Assembly (NCBI GenBank): GCA_040255445.1
Contig: JBDZUZ010000003.1
Coordinates: 13,433-77,432 of the forward strand
Direction: 5' to 3'
Source: JBDZUZ01 sp040255445
GTDB taxonomy: Bacteria; Planctomycetota; Phycisphaerae; Phycisphaerales; UBA1924
DNA length: 64,000 bases
Translations under genes and position numbers: made by a program
Shown: positions 43,655-52,315 of the stretch, piece by piece
Position numbering within the stretch: position 1 is the stretch's first letter
How the letters are laid out: each line of letters begins with the position of its first letter
Notes under the pieces: model-generated
Databases searched by the model: none
What the model was told of the DNA's origin: nothing
What the model saw: the letters and a program-made list of their open reading frames with translations, nothing else

Positions 43655-44146
43655 TCAACCACGACCCCGCTCAATCGCGCCCCGAATTCGCCGCAGCCCC
43701 CTCCACAGCGGCACGAGCGAAGCGATGATCAGGACCCACACGACCGCCGCGTGTACCTCATACACGATCGGCGGCTTGCCGGATCCGCCCGCGACGCCCA
43801 GCCGCTGCATCGCCGGCGCAATCCACACATTGATCAGGTGCATCAAGAGCCCGACCACCGCCATCAGTGATCCGACCAGAAACGGGATCCGTGCGCTCCT
43901 CGCGTGCGCCTCGATCACCTCGAGCCCGCACAGGAGAATCAGCCCCAACGCCAGGCTCAGCACGAATCCGCCCGCCGCGTAGCCCCAGAGCGCTGCGAAG
44001 TGGCCCGATGCGATCGCCCACAGCAGCAGCCCGATGCTCCAGCCCGTGCACCCGACGAGGCAACCGATCGTTCGCCCCATCCGGCCAGATGCGGCCCGCG
44101 CGTTCGAATCCCGCGTTGGGGCCGTGGTGGTGGTTGTCGTGCTCAT
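43655..44146 (-). CDS. Hypothetical four-TM membrane protein
   Basis: A 163-residue protein with a polar Thr-rich N-terminus and four TM segments (about 28-47, 55-75, 87-107 and 128-147). The first TM contains CLVGCTG, two Cys. No domain is recognised. The stop lies 127 bases upstream of mntR in the same direction; the start lies 30 bases after the aspartyl-protease gene stop at 44177, so it may be part of that transcript. Confidence 0.7.
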   Translation of the reverse strand: MSTTTTTTAPTRDSNARAASGRMGRTIGCLVGCTGWSIGLLLWAIASGHFAALWGYAAGGFVLSLALGLILLCGLEVIEAHARSARIPFLVGSLMAVVGLLMHLINVWIAPAMQRLGVAGGSGKPPIVYEVHAAVVWVLIIASLVPLWRGLRRIRGAIERGRG

Positions 44147-44176
44147 GAGGGATTCTACTTCTCGTTGCGGGGTCGA

Positions 44177-45793
44177 TCAGGGCGACCGCCGCAGGAACGC
44201 GATCCGCTGGTTCGGATAGTCGAACACCAGCACGAACGGCTCCAGCAACTTGCCGCCGATGTTGCCATCGGTTGTCGCATCCGCGAAGACCCCCTTGGCT
44301 TCCAGCGCAAACTGCGCTGGCAGGTCCTCGCTGCGGTGCCCGCCCAGCGTGAACGAGCGCAGCAGCCCGGCCTTCATCGCGACCGCACCGCCGACACCGC
44401 CGCTCTTCGAGTCACCGACCTCCCGGCCCGTGAGCAGATCGAGCCGGTCGACCGTCGGCTTGTGCAGCGCCACGGTCATCTGCGCAGCGCCCGTGTCCAG
44501 CCGGAACAAGCCATGGTGCCCCTCGAACTCGGCTTCGACATGCGGCAACCGCTGATCGATCACCAGCGGCGTCCATTCGAGTGCATCGCCCGCCGCAGAC
44601 GGATCAGAAAGGCTGATCGCCGGCGCTGTCGCATCAAGCCGCACAACGCTGCGCGCCAGCAGGTTGTACCCGATCAGCCCCGCGATCGGCCGCCCCATGT
44701 GCTGCTCGAGGAATGACAAGTCCAGCACGACCATGAGCGGATCATGCATCGTCATCGCCCCCAACCGCAGCGATGCGGGCCGGCAGAATGATGCCGCTGT
44801 GCGGCCACCCACGCCGCTCGCCGGCACCTCGCCGAACTCATCCAGCCCGAGCGCCGTCACCACCGGCGTCGACAGCACACTATTGCCGGCGCCCGTATCG
44901 AAGATGAACCAACCCAGGTCCTGACCGTTGATCAAGGGGTGCACGAGCAGATGGCCGGTCGGAGCACGCACGACCTCCAACTCCGGCGCTGACGCCGCGT
45001 CCCACGCGGTGTCCGCCGGCGCCGATTCGATCATCTCGTACGGCGACCGGATGAATGTCGGCGCATCGGTAATCCGCTCGATCGACGTCACCATCCTCGG
45101 CCCTGAGTTCCCCACGGTCTCGAACCGCGATGGAAACATCACGCCTCCATGCTCGCGGTACCCATCGAGCGTGATCGTCGTGGTGTCCCCGCCCGAGGTG
45201 TACTCCCACCGCGCCGGCAACCATGTGCCGCGGTCGATGAAGAGCCGCCCGGAAATGTGCGCGGCCGGCACGGTGAACGCCAGCGCTGCCTCGCCTTCCG
45301 TGTCGGCCGCGGAATCGCGCGTGAAGCTCAATCGCCTCTCGCCCAGGTAGCCATAGTTCAAGACCAGCAGCCCCAACTGCGTCCGCTCACGCCCCGGCCC
45401 CATCAGCCGGAGCGTCTCCCCGCCGATATCCGTGATCCACACCTCGTCGCCGTTGATCGCCGCGGCGGTGCTGATCGCGCCATCAACCCGCTGCACTGCG
45501 GTGGTATCGCCCCCGAACAGAAACGAGAAGCGCGATGGCAACTGTGCGATCGTCGCCTCACCTTCGAGCAGGAAGCCGGTGGGGTGCTCCGCGATCCTGG
45601 CGTAGCCGACCGCATCGCGCACCCGGTCGAGCAGCTCCGACACCTCCGTCGAGTCGGACGCCCCAGTCGCCGCGCTCGAAGCGCCCGAGGTACCCGATGC
45701 GTGCGGCTGCCCCGCCCGGCAGGCGGCCACGTTGCAGGTCATTCCGATCACAGCCGCGGCGACCAGGCCCATTCCCAAATGGCGTTGATTCAT
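44177..45793 (-). CDS. Lipoprotein with two retropepsin-like aspartyl protease domains
   Basis: A 538-residue exported protein. A signal with lipobox-like VAAC (MTCNVAACRAG) suggests lipid anchoring. An N-terminal domain (about 50-250) has beta structure reminiscent of outer-membrane lipoprotein-sorting proteins (GFLLEGEATIAQLPSRF, LDGYREHGGVMFPSRFE). Two retropepsin-like domains follow: the first with FDTGAGNS (Asp299) and ASGVGGRTAAS, the second with LDTGAAQM (Asp433) and SGGVGGAVAMK. Together they could form the two halves of one active site, as in single-chain pepsins. GGGGAG precedes ATG 45793, which overlaps the regulator stop as ATGA. Confidence 0.8.
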   Translation of the reverse strand: MNQRHLGMGLVAAAVIGMTCNVAACRAGQPHASGTSGASSAATGASDSTEVSELLDRVRDAVGYARIAEHPTGFLLEGEATIAQLPSRFSFLFGGDTTAVQRVDGAISTAAAINGDEVWITDIGGETLRLMGPGRERTQLGLLVLNYGYLGERRLSFTRDSAADTEGEAALAFTVPAAHISGRLFIDRGTWLPARWEYTSGGDTTTITLDGYREHGGVMFPSRFETVGNSGPRMVTSIERITDAPTFIRSPYEMIESAPADTAWDAASAPELEVVRAPTGHLLVHPLINGQDLGWFIFDTGAGNSVLSTPVVTALGLDEFGEVPASGVGGRTAASFCRPASLRLGAMTMHDPLMVVLDLSFLEQHMGRPIAGLIGYNLLARSVVRLDATAPAISLSDPSAAGDALEWTPLVIDQRLPHVEAEFEGHHGLFRLDTGAAQMTVALHKPTVDRLDLLTGREVGDSKSGGVGGAVAMKAGLLRSFTLGGHRSEDLPAQFALEAKGVFADATTDGNIGGKLLEPFVLVFDYPNQRIAFLRRSP

Positions 45794-46407
45794 GTCGAGC
45801 TCCCCTTCTTCGTGCGACCACGCTTCTGACGCGCTGGCGGCACTGCGACCGGCGCAAAGCAATAACTGAACGCGACAAGCTGATCCGCGGGGTCATCGCC
45901 CCCGTTCCGCACGAGGGCCGCGATCGCATCGAGGTGCTTCTGCACCTTGGCCAGATCGCTCGCACGGATCCGGCCGCGGCTGCGGCCCGCCCAGGTGTTG
46001 CGCTGCTCGGTCTCGGTCGACCGCGTCCGCGCAATCCCGTGCGCCAAAGCATCGCGGAAGTCCCGCTGCCCGAGCCGCAGGGCCGCGGCAACGACCCGCA
46101 CAACCGCGGCATCGCCCGCGCCGCCCCCCGCACCACCCCGCTCGACGATCACCGGCCGCCCCGCCAGGTCGTACACCGCGGCGAACCGCGTGCCGGCCCG
46201 CACGCGATCGACCTCGCGCACGATCCCGGCTCTGACCAGCGCGGTCAGGTGGTAGTACAGCGTGTCCGCCGGCCTCCCCAGTTCCGATGCGATCTCGGCA
46301 ATGGTCGCGCGCCCCCTCGCGCTCAGAGCATCGATCACCTCCTGCCGGACCGGCGAGGTGATGGCGCGGATCTGCGCTGGGCGGGAGATGCGGAGCGGGT
46401 CTGGCAC
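45790..46407 (-). CDS. ArsR-like winged-helix transcriptional regulator
   Basis: A 205-residue regulator with an N-terminal winged helix (AITSPVRQEVIDALSARGRATIAEIASELGRPADTLYYHLTALVRAGIV) of the ArsR/HTH_20 type, and a helical C-terminus ending in a basic stretch (ARQKRGRTKKG). The start is GTG 46407, close behind a promoter and palindrome at 46413-46444, which implies autoregulation and perhaps a leaderless mRNA. Its stop overlaps the protease-like gene start by ATGA, so it probably controls that gene. The effector is unknown; no Cys-pair metal site is evident in the HTH. Confidence 0.85.
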   Translation of the reverse strand: MPDPLRISRPAQIRAITSPVRQEVIDALSARGRATIAEIASELGRPADTLYYHLTALVRAGIVREVDRVRAGTRFAAVYDLAGRPVIVERGGAGGGAGDAAVVRVVAAALRLGQRDFRDALAHGIARTRSTETEQRNTWAGRSRGRIRASDLAKVQKHLDAIAALVRNGGDDPADQLVAFSYCFAPVAVPPARQKRGRTKKGSST

Positions 46408-46412
46408 ATAGT

Positions 46413-46444
46413 ATTGTAATCCGGGCCAGAATTACAAATCAAGC
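46413..46444 (-). promoter_or_regulatory. Promoter with palindromic operator for 46407 gene
   Basis: On the minus strand -35 TTGATT (46444-46439), an 18-base spacer and -10 TACAAT (46418-46413) are visible. The inverted repeat TTGTAAT-N10-ATTACAA (46414-46420 and 46431-46437) lies across the spacer and -10. The predicted transcription start falls next to the GTG at 46407, leaving no room for a ribosome-binding site. Confidence 0.65.
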
Positions 46445-46524
46445 CGCCCTGGGACGCCGCGGCTCCGATCAGGGCAGGCAAGGTCGGCCGCCCAGCCGGT
46501 CCGCCCAACCGGGCCGCCCCAGTC

Positions 46525-46572
46525 CTGACGCACCCCCTGACTCACCCCCTGACTCACCCCCTGACTCACCGA
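46525..46572. repeat. 12-bp tandem repeat (CTGACTCACCCC) x4
   Basis: Four near-identical 12-base units lie at the 3' end of the 46566-47306 gene. On the minus strand each unit reads TGAGTCAG, so stop codons recur. The first stop lies in the last unit. Confidence 0.7.
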
Positions 46573-47306
46573 CGTCTGATCGACCCCGCCTCGATGGACA
46601 GAACCTCGAGATTCCCCACGCTCGTCAGCAACCCCCGCAACTCGACCGGCTCACCCAGATACGGCCGGACCGCCGCGATCGTCTCCTCGATCGTCGCCGC
46701 CCGCAGCAGCACCGTCCGCGGCCGCCCGAGCGTGTCCCATGTCAGGATCGCCGGGGGAATGCCGCCGTCGATGCACAGCGTGGCGCACGCCTTGTGCCCC
46801 TTGCCGTCCCCAGGCTTCATCGCGCCAAGGAAACACTTGCTGTCGAGGATCTCCCCCGACAGCTGCACCGACCGCGCCGAAGGGCTCAACGCGGTCATCC
46901 GGATCGGCCCAGTATCCCGCTGCACGGCGTCCTCCGCCGTGTCCAGCTCGATCATCCGTTCGCGGTTGCGCTGCAGGGTCCAGCCGCGCAGCCGCACCCG
47001 CCCCTGCGAGTACGGCGCGAGCCGCTCGGCCGCGCCGACCTTCCCCATCTCGACCACCAGGTACGCGGCCCCATCGTCCGTCAGCAGCACCGGATACGGC
47101 ATCATCGTCAAGAGGCCGCTGTGCTCCGTCGGCGTCCCCGTCGCCCACACGCCCTCGCCCGGATCACGCTGGGCCGCGGCCATCATGCCCGCCATACCGA
47201 CGATCACCAGCAGCAGCGCCGGCACCGCGACCCGCAGGAACCCTCGGTGCCGCGCCGGCGCCGGCCGATAGCCGACATAAAGCTCGCCCCGCCGGGTCCC
47301 CTGCAT
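46566..47306 (-). CDS. Membrane-anchored protein of the Rieske redox operon
   Basis: A 246-residue protein with one N-terminal TM (about 25-43) and an extracytoplasmic domain. The domain contains DSKCFLGAMKPGDGKGHKACATLCIDGG, a Cys-rich motif with His seen in proteins that neighbour Rieske/ferric-reductase genes. The role is unknown; it may bind a cofactor or metal. The start ATG overlaps the stop of the Rieske-fusion gene by one base (TGATG). It is the last of four overlapping genes. Confidence 0.7.
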   Translation of the reverse strand: MQGTRRGELYVGYRPAPARHRGFLRVAVPALLLVIVGMAGMMAAAQRDPGEGVWATGTPTEHSGLLTMMPYPVLLTDDGAAYLVVEMGKVGAAERLAPYSQGRVRLRGWTLQRNRERMIELDTAEDAVQRDTGPIRMTALSPSARSVQLSGEILDSKCFLGAMKPGDGKGHKACATLCIDGGIPPAILTWDTLGRPRTVLLRAATIEETIAAVRPYLGEPVELRGLLTSVGNLEVLSIEAGSIRRR

Positions 47307-48367
47307 CACGCACCGTTCCCTTCGCTCCGCGGCCGCGCCGGCGTCTGTAGCGTTCCCGGCGCGCTCGCATCGGCCCGCACGAATATCCGCCGACCCTCCA
47401 GCCGTACCTCGTATGTCGGGATCTTCTCCGTGTACGGCGGCGGGCTCTGCCCGTCCTCCGGCCGGTACTGGTACCCGTGCCAGGGGCACGTGATGCAGCC
47501 GTCGATGATGCGTCCCTCGCCCAGCGGCCCGCCCTGGTGCGCGCACACATTCGACACCGCGCACACCGAATCGTCCTCAGCGCGGAATACGGCGATCCGC
47601 TCCTGTCCTCCGGGGCAGAGCACTCGCGCTGCGCCCGGCTCGATGTCGTCGATCACCCCCGCATCAATCCACGCGCCCGTCGCCGCGGCGGAACTGTCGC
47701 GCCGCCACTCACGAACTCCCGCGAGCGTGTGGAGCGCCGCGATCAACGCCGTCCCGCCGAACAACAGCACCGCGTACAACGGGTTGGTCTCTGATTGCAG
47801 CGACCCCAGCGCCACGTGCGCCAGCACCAGCCCGTACGCGACATACAACAACATGTGCAGCGTCTTCCAGAACCGATGCCCCAGGACGCTCAGCCAGAAG
47901 TCGTGGCTGGTGGCCGCCATGACGAAGAAGATCAGAAGCGCCAGGAGCCCGAGAACCTCGAAGGGAAAGCCCGAGATCGATGCGAACGAGTCGTATCCGG
48001 CCACCGTCGCCGAGACCGGATCACGCACGCCGAACCCGCCATAGAAGAGCGTGGCGAGGACTCCGTGCGCCGCGGCGATCACGAAGAACGTCACGCCCAG
48101 ATGCCGGCGGTTGTACAGCAGCGGTGCGAACCGATCATCGAGCCGCGCCAACGGACCGATCGCCAGGATGATGTGCAGCAGCACGATCGCGAGCGTTGCA
48201 AGGCCGCGAATGAGCAGGATCGGCGGCGTGATCTCCGATGGCGGTTGATACAGCGCGACCCCGAGGCCCACGAACACCGCGAGAAACAGCACACACGCCG
48301 CCGCGATGACCGCGTCGTACACCCGCTTGTGCCGGTTCCATTGCACCCACCGGTACGCGTTCGTCAT
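47306..48367 (-). CDS. Ferric-reductase-like transmembrane protein with C-terminal Rieske domain
   Basis: A 353-residue protein. The N-terminal part has about six TM segments of the ferric-reductase/MsrQ type with His that could bind heme (His65, His101, His155, His164, His171, His184). After residue 235 comes a Rieske [2Fe-2S] domain with Cys275-His277 (CAHQGG) and Cys294-His297 (CPWHGY). The fusion would move electrons between a membrane heme and an iron-sulfur cluster. The start overlaps the upstream gene stop by ATGA. It is the core of the redox operon. Confidence 0.88.
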   Translation of the reverse strand: MTNAYRWVQWNRHKRVYDAVIAAACVLFLAVFVGLGVALYQPPSEITPPILLIRGLATLAIVLLHIILAIGPLARLDDRFAPLLYNRRHLGVTFFVIAAAHGVLATLFYGGFGVRDPVSATVAGYDSFASISGFPFEVLGLLALLIFFVMAATSHDFWLSVLGHRFWKTLHMLLYVAYGLVLAHVALGSLQSETNPLYAVLLFGGTALIAALHTLAGVREWRRDSSAAATGAWIDAGVIDDIEPGAARVLCPGGQERIAVFRAEDDSVCAVSNVCAHQGGPLGEGRIIDGCITCPWHGYQYRPEDGQSPPPYTEKIPTYEVRLEGRRIFVRADASAPGTLQTPARPRSEGNGA

Positions 48368-48648
48368 GGCGCACCCACCTCGGTTCCGGTTTCTGCCTCG
48401 CCCACCGCCGGATCCCCTGCTCCATCTGCCCCCGCGTTCCCCCCCGAACTCGGCGCCCCGCTCGCCGCCCCGCCCGCAGGAGCGATCGCTCTCGACGCCC
48501 CATTCGCGGGGGCCACGGTCGAGAGCGGCAGATCGCTGTGCGCCGCCGGCCGCGGCCGGTTCAGCACCAGCATCACGAGAGCCAGCAGTCCCAGCGGCCC
48601 CGCGACCAGCCAGAAGACCGCGTGAATACCGCGATGACGGCGGGTCAT
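48364..48648 (-). CDS. Small TM protein of the redox operon
   Basis: A 94-residue protein with one TM segment (about 9-28: AVFWLVAGPLGLLALVMLVL) and a Gly/Ala/Pro-rich low-complexity C-terminus, probably extracytoplasmic. ATG 48648 overlaps the stop of 48645-48881 by ATGA, and its stop overlaps the Rieske-fusion start. It is likely an accessory subunit. Confidence 0.65.
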   Translation of the reverse strand: MTRRHRGIHAVFWLVAGPLGLLALVMLVLNRPRPAAHSDLPLSTVAPANGASRAIAPAGGAASGAPSSGGNAGADGAGDPAVGEAETGTEVGAP

Positions 48649-48881
48649 GAAGTCATCCCTTCCGGTGCGCGATCCGCTCTCGCCCGCGGCGACCCGACCC
48701 ATCGCATCAGAAGGACCGGCCACACCGCCACCACACCCGGAAGAAACAGCAATCGGACCGAACGCGGTGATGCGGCAGCGGCGGCGTTGATGACGGTGAT
48801 CCCACGAAGCAGGAACGGGCCCGCAAAGAGCAGGCCGAGCGCAGCGTACACGGCGATGGTCAGCAGGAGTACCTGGGTCAT
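48645..48881 (-). CDS. Small two-TM protein, first gene of the redox operon
   Basis: A 78-residue hydrophobic protein with two TM segments (about 2-23 and 44-62) and a short basic, polar C-terminus. ATG 48881 begins at the TM; an upstream extension to 48965 in the same frame is unlikely. It starts the set of four overlapping genes (48645, 48364, 47306, 46566). Confidence 0.6.
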   Translation of the reverse strand: MTQVLLLTIAVYAALGLLFAGPFLLRGITVINAAAAASPRSVRLLFLPGVVAVWPVLLMRWVGSPRARADRAPEGMTS

Positions 48882-48997
48882 AGCAGCAACCACGCTCACA
48901 CCAATAACCGGTTCGGAAGACCGTACGGAGATTACCCGATGCCGCGAACCGGTGCCGGGTTGCATATCACGGCGGATTGCAGGAAGGCCGTCAGACC

Positions 48998-51670
48998 TTA
49001 GCCATCCCCGGCCGTATCCAGGGACGCGATCGCCTGATCAAGCCGCCCGATCTCCGGGTTGTCCGCGCCCCCCTGAGCCGCCGCGGCGGCCTTCCGCTCA
49101 ACAAGGAAGCCGCGGGCTTCATCGATCCGCCCAAGAGCCCGAAGCGCCGACGCGATCATTCGGCACAGATCGACCGTGAGCGGATCCGCCGGCCCTCGGA
49201 CCGAGACCGCCCGATCCAGGATCTCGTGCGCCTCGACGAGGCACTCCTCGTGCCTTGCCAGCTTCAGGAGCACGTACGCGTGGTTGGAGCGCAGCCGAAG
49301 GGAGTCCGGGTGATCGGGTCCGGCCAGCGAGATCATCGCCGCGGCCGCCTTCGCCGCCAGCGGTTCGGCGGGCTCGAACCGCTCCGTACGCAGATACAGA
49401 CCGGCAAGACTGTTGTAGAGCATGACCCAGCGCGGATCCTGTTCCGGGAGACCCGTCTCGGCGGCCACGAGCGTCTCCCTCAAGAGACTCTCGGCGTCCT
49501 CGGTCCGACCCATCCGCGTCCACAGGATCGCGAGTGTGCAGGCTGTGTTAATAGTGCTCTGGTGATCGGCGCCGAGGATCCGCCGCTTATCGGTCAGGGT
49601 CGCTGCATACAGGTCCGAAGCCTCGGCGTTCCGCCCCGCTTCCATGTACACCCCCGCGAGGTTGTGCGCAGTGGTGAGCGTCCTGGGGTGGTCCGCACCG
49701 AGCGCCCGCTGCTGGGCGTCGAGCACCTGGCGGAACATCGCGATCGCCTCGTCGAAGCGGTCCAGATCCTCGAGCAGCATCGCCAGGTTGTTCGCGGCCG
49801 TCAGCGTCGACTCGTGCTCGATCCCGAAGTGTTCGGCTCGCGCGGCGTGGATCTGCGCCAACTGGTCGGCGGCATCATTCGTGCGGCCCATCCGACCGTA
49901 CAGCGTTGCAAGGTTCAACTGCACCGAGAGCGTTTCCGCGTGATCCGAGCCTCGGATACGCCTCGAGCGTTCCAGCAGCGGCTCGAGGATCTGGAGCGCT
50001 TCGGGGTAGCGAGCTCCGTGCGTCAGCACCGTAGCAACGCGTGCCTCGGCCCCGAGCGCGCGGTCGCTGTCAGCGCCGAAGTGGCGCGTGGCATGGTCGG
50101 CCGCCTCGCGGAACGTCGCCTCCGCCTGGTCAAGCGCTCCGATGCTCTCAAATGATGCGCCGATCGTGATCAGCATGTCCGATGCCGCCTCTGGAACATC
50201 GGCCAACTCCGAACCCACACGTTGCTGCGCTCCCGCCAGGATCCCGCGCAGGAGCTCCGTGTCCTTCCCTTTCGCGAGCGCCGGATCAACGCCAGAGAAA
50301 ATGCTCTGCGCGAAGACCGCCGCGGCATCCGAGCGCGCCCGTTGCGATTCGAGCCGCTCGGCGTTCTCGTGCTGCCGCACCGCGAACACCACCGCGCCCG
50401 CCGCCAGCGCGACGACCGCGGCCGCAACCAGCGCCACCGAGACCGACTCCACCCAGTGCCGACGCAGAAACTTCGCCGCCCGGTATCGCACCGAGGCCGG
50501 CCCCGCCTCGAGTGGCTCGTGCTGCAGGTACCGCCGGACATCCGCGGCGAGGCTCGGCACGCCGGGATACCGCAGCGCCGGATCCTTCTCCGTCGCGCAC
50601 CGGATGAGATGATCAAGCTCGCCGCGCAATTCCCGCCACAGCCGATTCGTGTCCGTCCGCCGGACCGCCGCGATCGGCTCCGCCGCAGCGCCCAGCGAAG
50701 TCACCCGCGATGACGGCCGCGGCGGATTCTCATCCGCGATGATCCTCGCCAGTTCCGGCAGCGGCGCCGTCTCGAGCCGCTGCGGGTCGAAGGGCGGCAC
50801 GCCGGCGAGCAGCTCGTACAGCAGCACGCCCAGCGCGTACACATCCGTCCGTGTGTCGATCTCGCCCCCGCTCGCCTGCTCGGGCGCCATGTACATCGGC
50901 GTCCCCAGCACCTGCGCGGGGTGCGTCACGGCGGAGTCCTGCCCCCGACCCGTGATCGCTTTCGCGATGCCAAAGTCGATGACCTTGGGCTCGGGCCTGC
51001 CGTCGAACTCGACGATGAGCACATTCCCCGGCTTGATGTCGCGATGGATCACGCCGCGTTGGTGCGCGTGCTGCACGGCGAGGCAGACCTTGTGGAAGAG
51101 ATCGAGCCGCTCGCGGATCGTCAGCCGGGCCCGGTCGCAGTACGCCGTGATCGGCGCGCCCTCGACCAGTTCCATCGCAAAGTAGGGCCGCCCGCCCGGC
51201 GTGGTCCCCGCCCCGTAGATGCGGGCGATCCCCGGGTGCGTCATCATCGCCAGCGACTGCCGCTCGAGCTCGAACCGTTGCGCGATCGCGCGGCTGTCCA
51301 TGCCCGGTTTCAAGAGCTTCAGCGCGACATCACGCTTCACCGGGGTTTCCTGATGCGCCCGGTACACGATCCCGAACCCGCCCTCGCCGATCCGCTCGAC
51401 CAGCGTGTACGGGCCGACCTTCTCGCCGAGTTCCTCGCTGAACCCATCCTTGGTCTCGACCGATGGGAACCCGTCCGCCGGCGGCGGTGCGGTGCGCGCT
51501 GTCAGCAGCGCATCCGCCTCGACATACGCCTCCAGCAGCGAACGCGCGGCCTCTCGCACCGGCTCGTCCGCCGCCGCGTGGTCGATGAACGCCGGCCGCT
51601 CCGCCGTGGGCAGATCCAGCGATGCCAGGAACAACTCCTTCGCCGCCGCGGCCATCTTCCGTGCAATCAT
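48998..51670 (-). CDS. Ser/Thr protein kinase with TM and TPR-like repeats
   Basis: An 890-residue Hanks-type kinase. The N-terminus (1-85) is helical. The kinase domain at about 87-360 has GEGGFGIVY (95-103), ATP-binding Lys118, HRDIKPGNV, DFGIAK and GTPMYMAPEQ. One TM segment (VSVALVAAAVVALAAGAVVFAV) follows at about residue 410. From about 470 there are TPR-like tandem helices on the outside (for example HAETLSVQLNLATLYGRMG, HPRTLTTAHNLAGVYMEAG). ATG 51670 overlaps the sigma-factor stop as ATGA, so the kinase and ECF sigma are translationally coupled. The kinase likely controls the sigma factor by phosphorylation. Confidence 0.92.
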   Translation of the reverse strand: MIARKMAAAAKELFLASLDLPTAERPAFIDHAAADEPVREAARSLLEAYVEADALLTARTAPPPADGFPSVETKDGFSEELGEKVGPYTLVERIGEGGFGIVYRAHQETPVKRDVALKLLKPGMDSRAIAQRFELERQSLAMMTHPGIARIYGAGTTPGGRPYFAMELVEGAPITAYCDRARLTIRERLDLFHKVCLAVQHAHQRGVIHRDIKPGNVLIVEFDGRPEPKVIDFGIAKAITGRGQDSAVTHPAQVLGTPMYMAPEQASGGEIDTRTDVYALGVLLYELLAGVPPFDPQRLETAPLPELARIIADENPPRPSSRVTSLGAAAEPIAAVRRTDTNRLWRELRGELDHLIRCATEKDPALRYPGVPSLAADVRRYLQHEPLEAGPASVRYRAAKFLRRHWVESVSVALVAAAVVALAAGAVVFAVRQHENAERLESQRARSDAAAVFAQSIFSGVDPALAKGKDTELLRGILAGAQQRVGSELADVPEAASDMLITIGASFESIGALDQAEATFREAADHATRHFGADSDRALGAEARVATVLTHGARYPEALQILEPLLERSRRIRGSDHAETLSVQLNLATLYGRMGRTNDAADQLAQIHAARAEHFGIEHESTLTAANNLAMLLEDLDRFDEAIAMFRQVLDAQQRALGADHPRTLTTAHNLAGVYMEAGRNAEASDLYAATLTDKRRILGADHQSTINTACTLAILWTRMGRTEDAESLLRETLVAAETGLPEQDPRWVMLYNSLAGLYLRTERFEPAEPLAAKAAAAMISLAGPDHPDSLRLRSNHAYVLLKLARHEECLVEAHEILDRAVSVRGPADPLTVDLCRMIASALRALGRIDEARGFLVERKAAAAAQGGADNPEIGRLDQAIASLDTAGDG

Positions 51671-52239
51671 GGATCGCCCCCGTCCGCCTCCAGCAACTGC
51701 GCGAGCCGCGCCTTGGCAAACGCCCACTCACGATGAACGGTGCGTTCTGAGAGCTCGAGCGTGCGTGCTGTGTCCTCGACACTCAGGCCGCCGAAGAACC
51801 GCAGTTTCACGATCTCCGCCGCCCGCGGGTCCTCCGCGGCCAGCGCATCGAGCGCTCCGTCCAGATCCAGAACACGCTGCGGCTCGGCCTCCTCGGCCAG
51901 GTCCTCGATGCGCAGCGGCCCGCCCGCAACGCCGCCCCCGCGCTTCTGCGCCCGCCGGGCCCGCGCGTGGTCTACCAGAATCCGCCGCATGCACTCCGCC
52001 GCGGTGCGGTAGAAGTGCGCGCGGTCGTTGAAGGTGATGTCCGCATCGGCGATCAGCCGGACATACGCCTCGTGTACCAGCCCCGTAGCGCCCAGCGTGT
52101 GATTCGGCCGCTCCGACCGCATCCGCGCCGCGGCCATCGCCCTCAGGCTGTCGTACACGATCGCGAGCAGTTCCGAGCCCGCCGCCGGATCCGCACCCGC
52201 ACGCGAGAGCAGCCGAGTCACCTGTCGCGGATCGCCCAT
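51667..52239 (-). CDS. ECF-family RNA polymerase sigma factor
   Basis: A 190-residue ECF sigma. Region 2 is near HTLGATGLVHEAYVRL and HFYRTAAECMRRILVDHARARRA; region 4 is the HTH LRFFGGLSVEDTARTLELSERTVHREWAFAKARL. The form is that of planctomycete and gammaproteobacterial RpoE-like sigmas linked to kinases. ATG 52239 is chosen; an upstream extension to 52314 runs through a hairpin and looks non-coding. No anti-sigma gene is present; the coupled kinase takes its place. Upstream lie a hairpin (52282-52310) and 15-bp tandem repeats (52316-52375). Confidence 0.9.
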   Translation of the reverse strand: MGDPRQVTRLLSRAGADPAAGSELLAIVYDSLRAMAAARMRSERPNHTLGATGLVHEAYVRLIADADITFNDRAHFYRTAAECMRRILVDHARARRAQKRGGGVAGGPLRIEDLAEEAEPQRVLDLDGALDALAAEDPRAAEIVKLRFFGGLSVEDTARTLELSERTVHREWAFAKARLAQLLEADGGDP

Positions 52240-52281
52240 GCCCGTGTCCTCCCGGCCCGCCACCCTGGGGCCAAACGCACG

Positions 52282-52310
52282 GCGTCCCCGCGATCGTACC
52301 GCGGGGACGC
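52282..52310. repeat. Hairpin upstream of the sigma gene
   Basis: Ten-base perfect arms (GCGTCCCCGC/GCGGGGACGC) flank nine bases, 43 bases ahead of the sigma factor start. No T tract follows on either strand, so it could be a 5'-UTR structure or a weak terminator of the methyltransferase gene. Confidence 0.5.
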
Positions 52311-52315
52311 CCACG

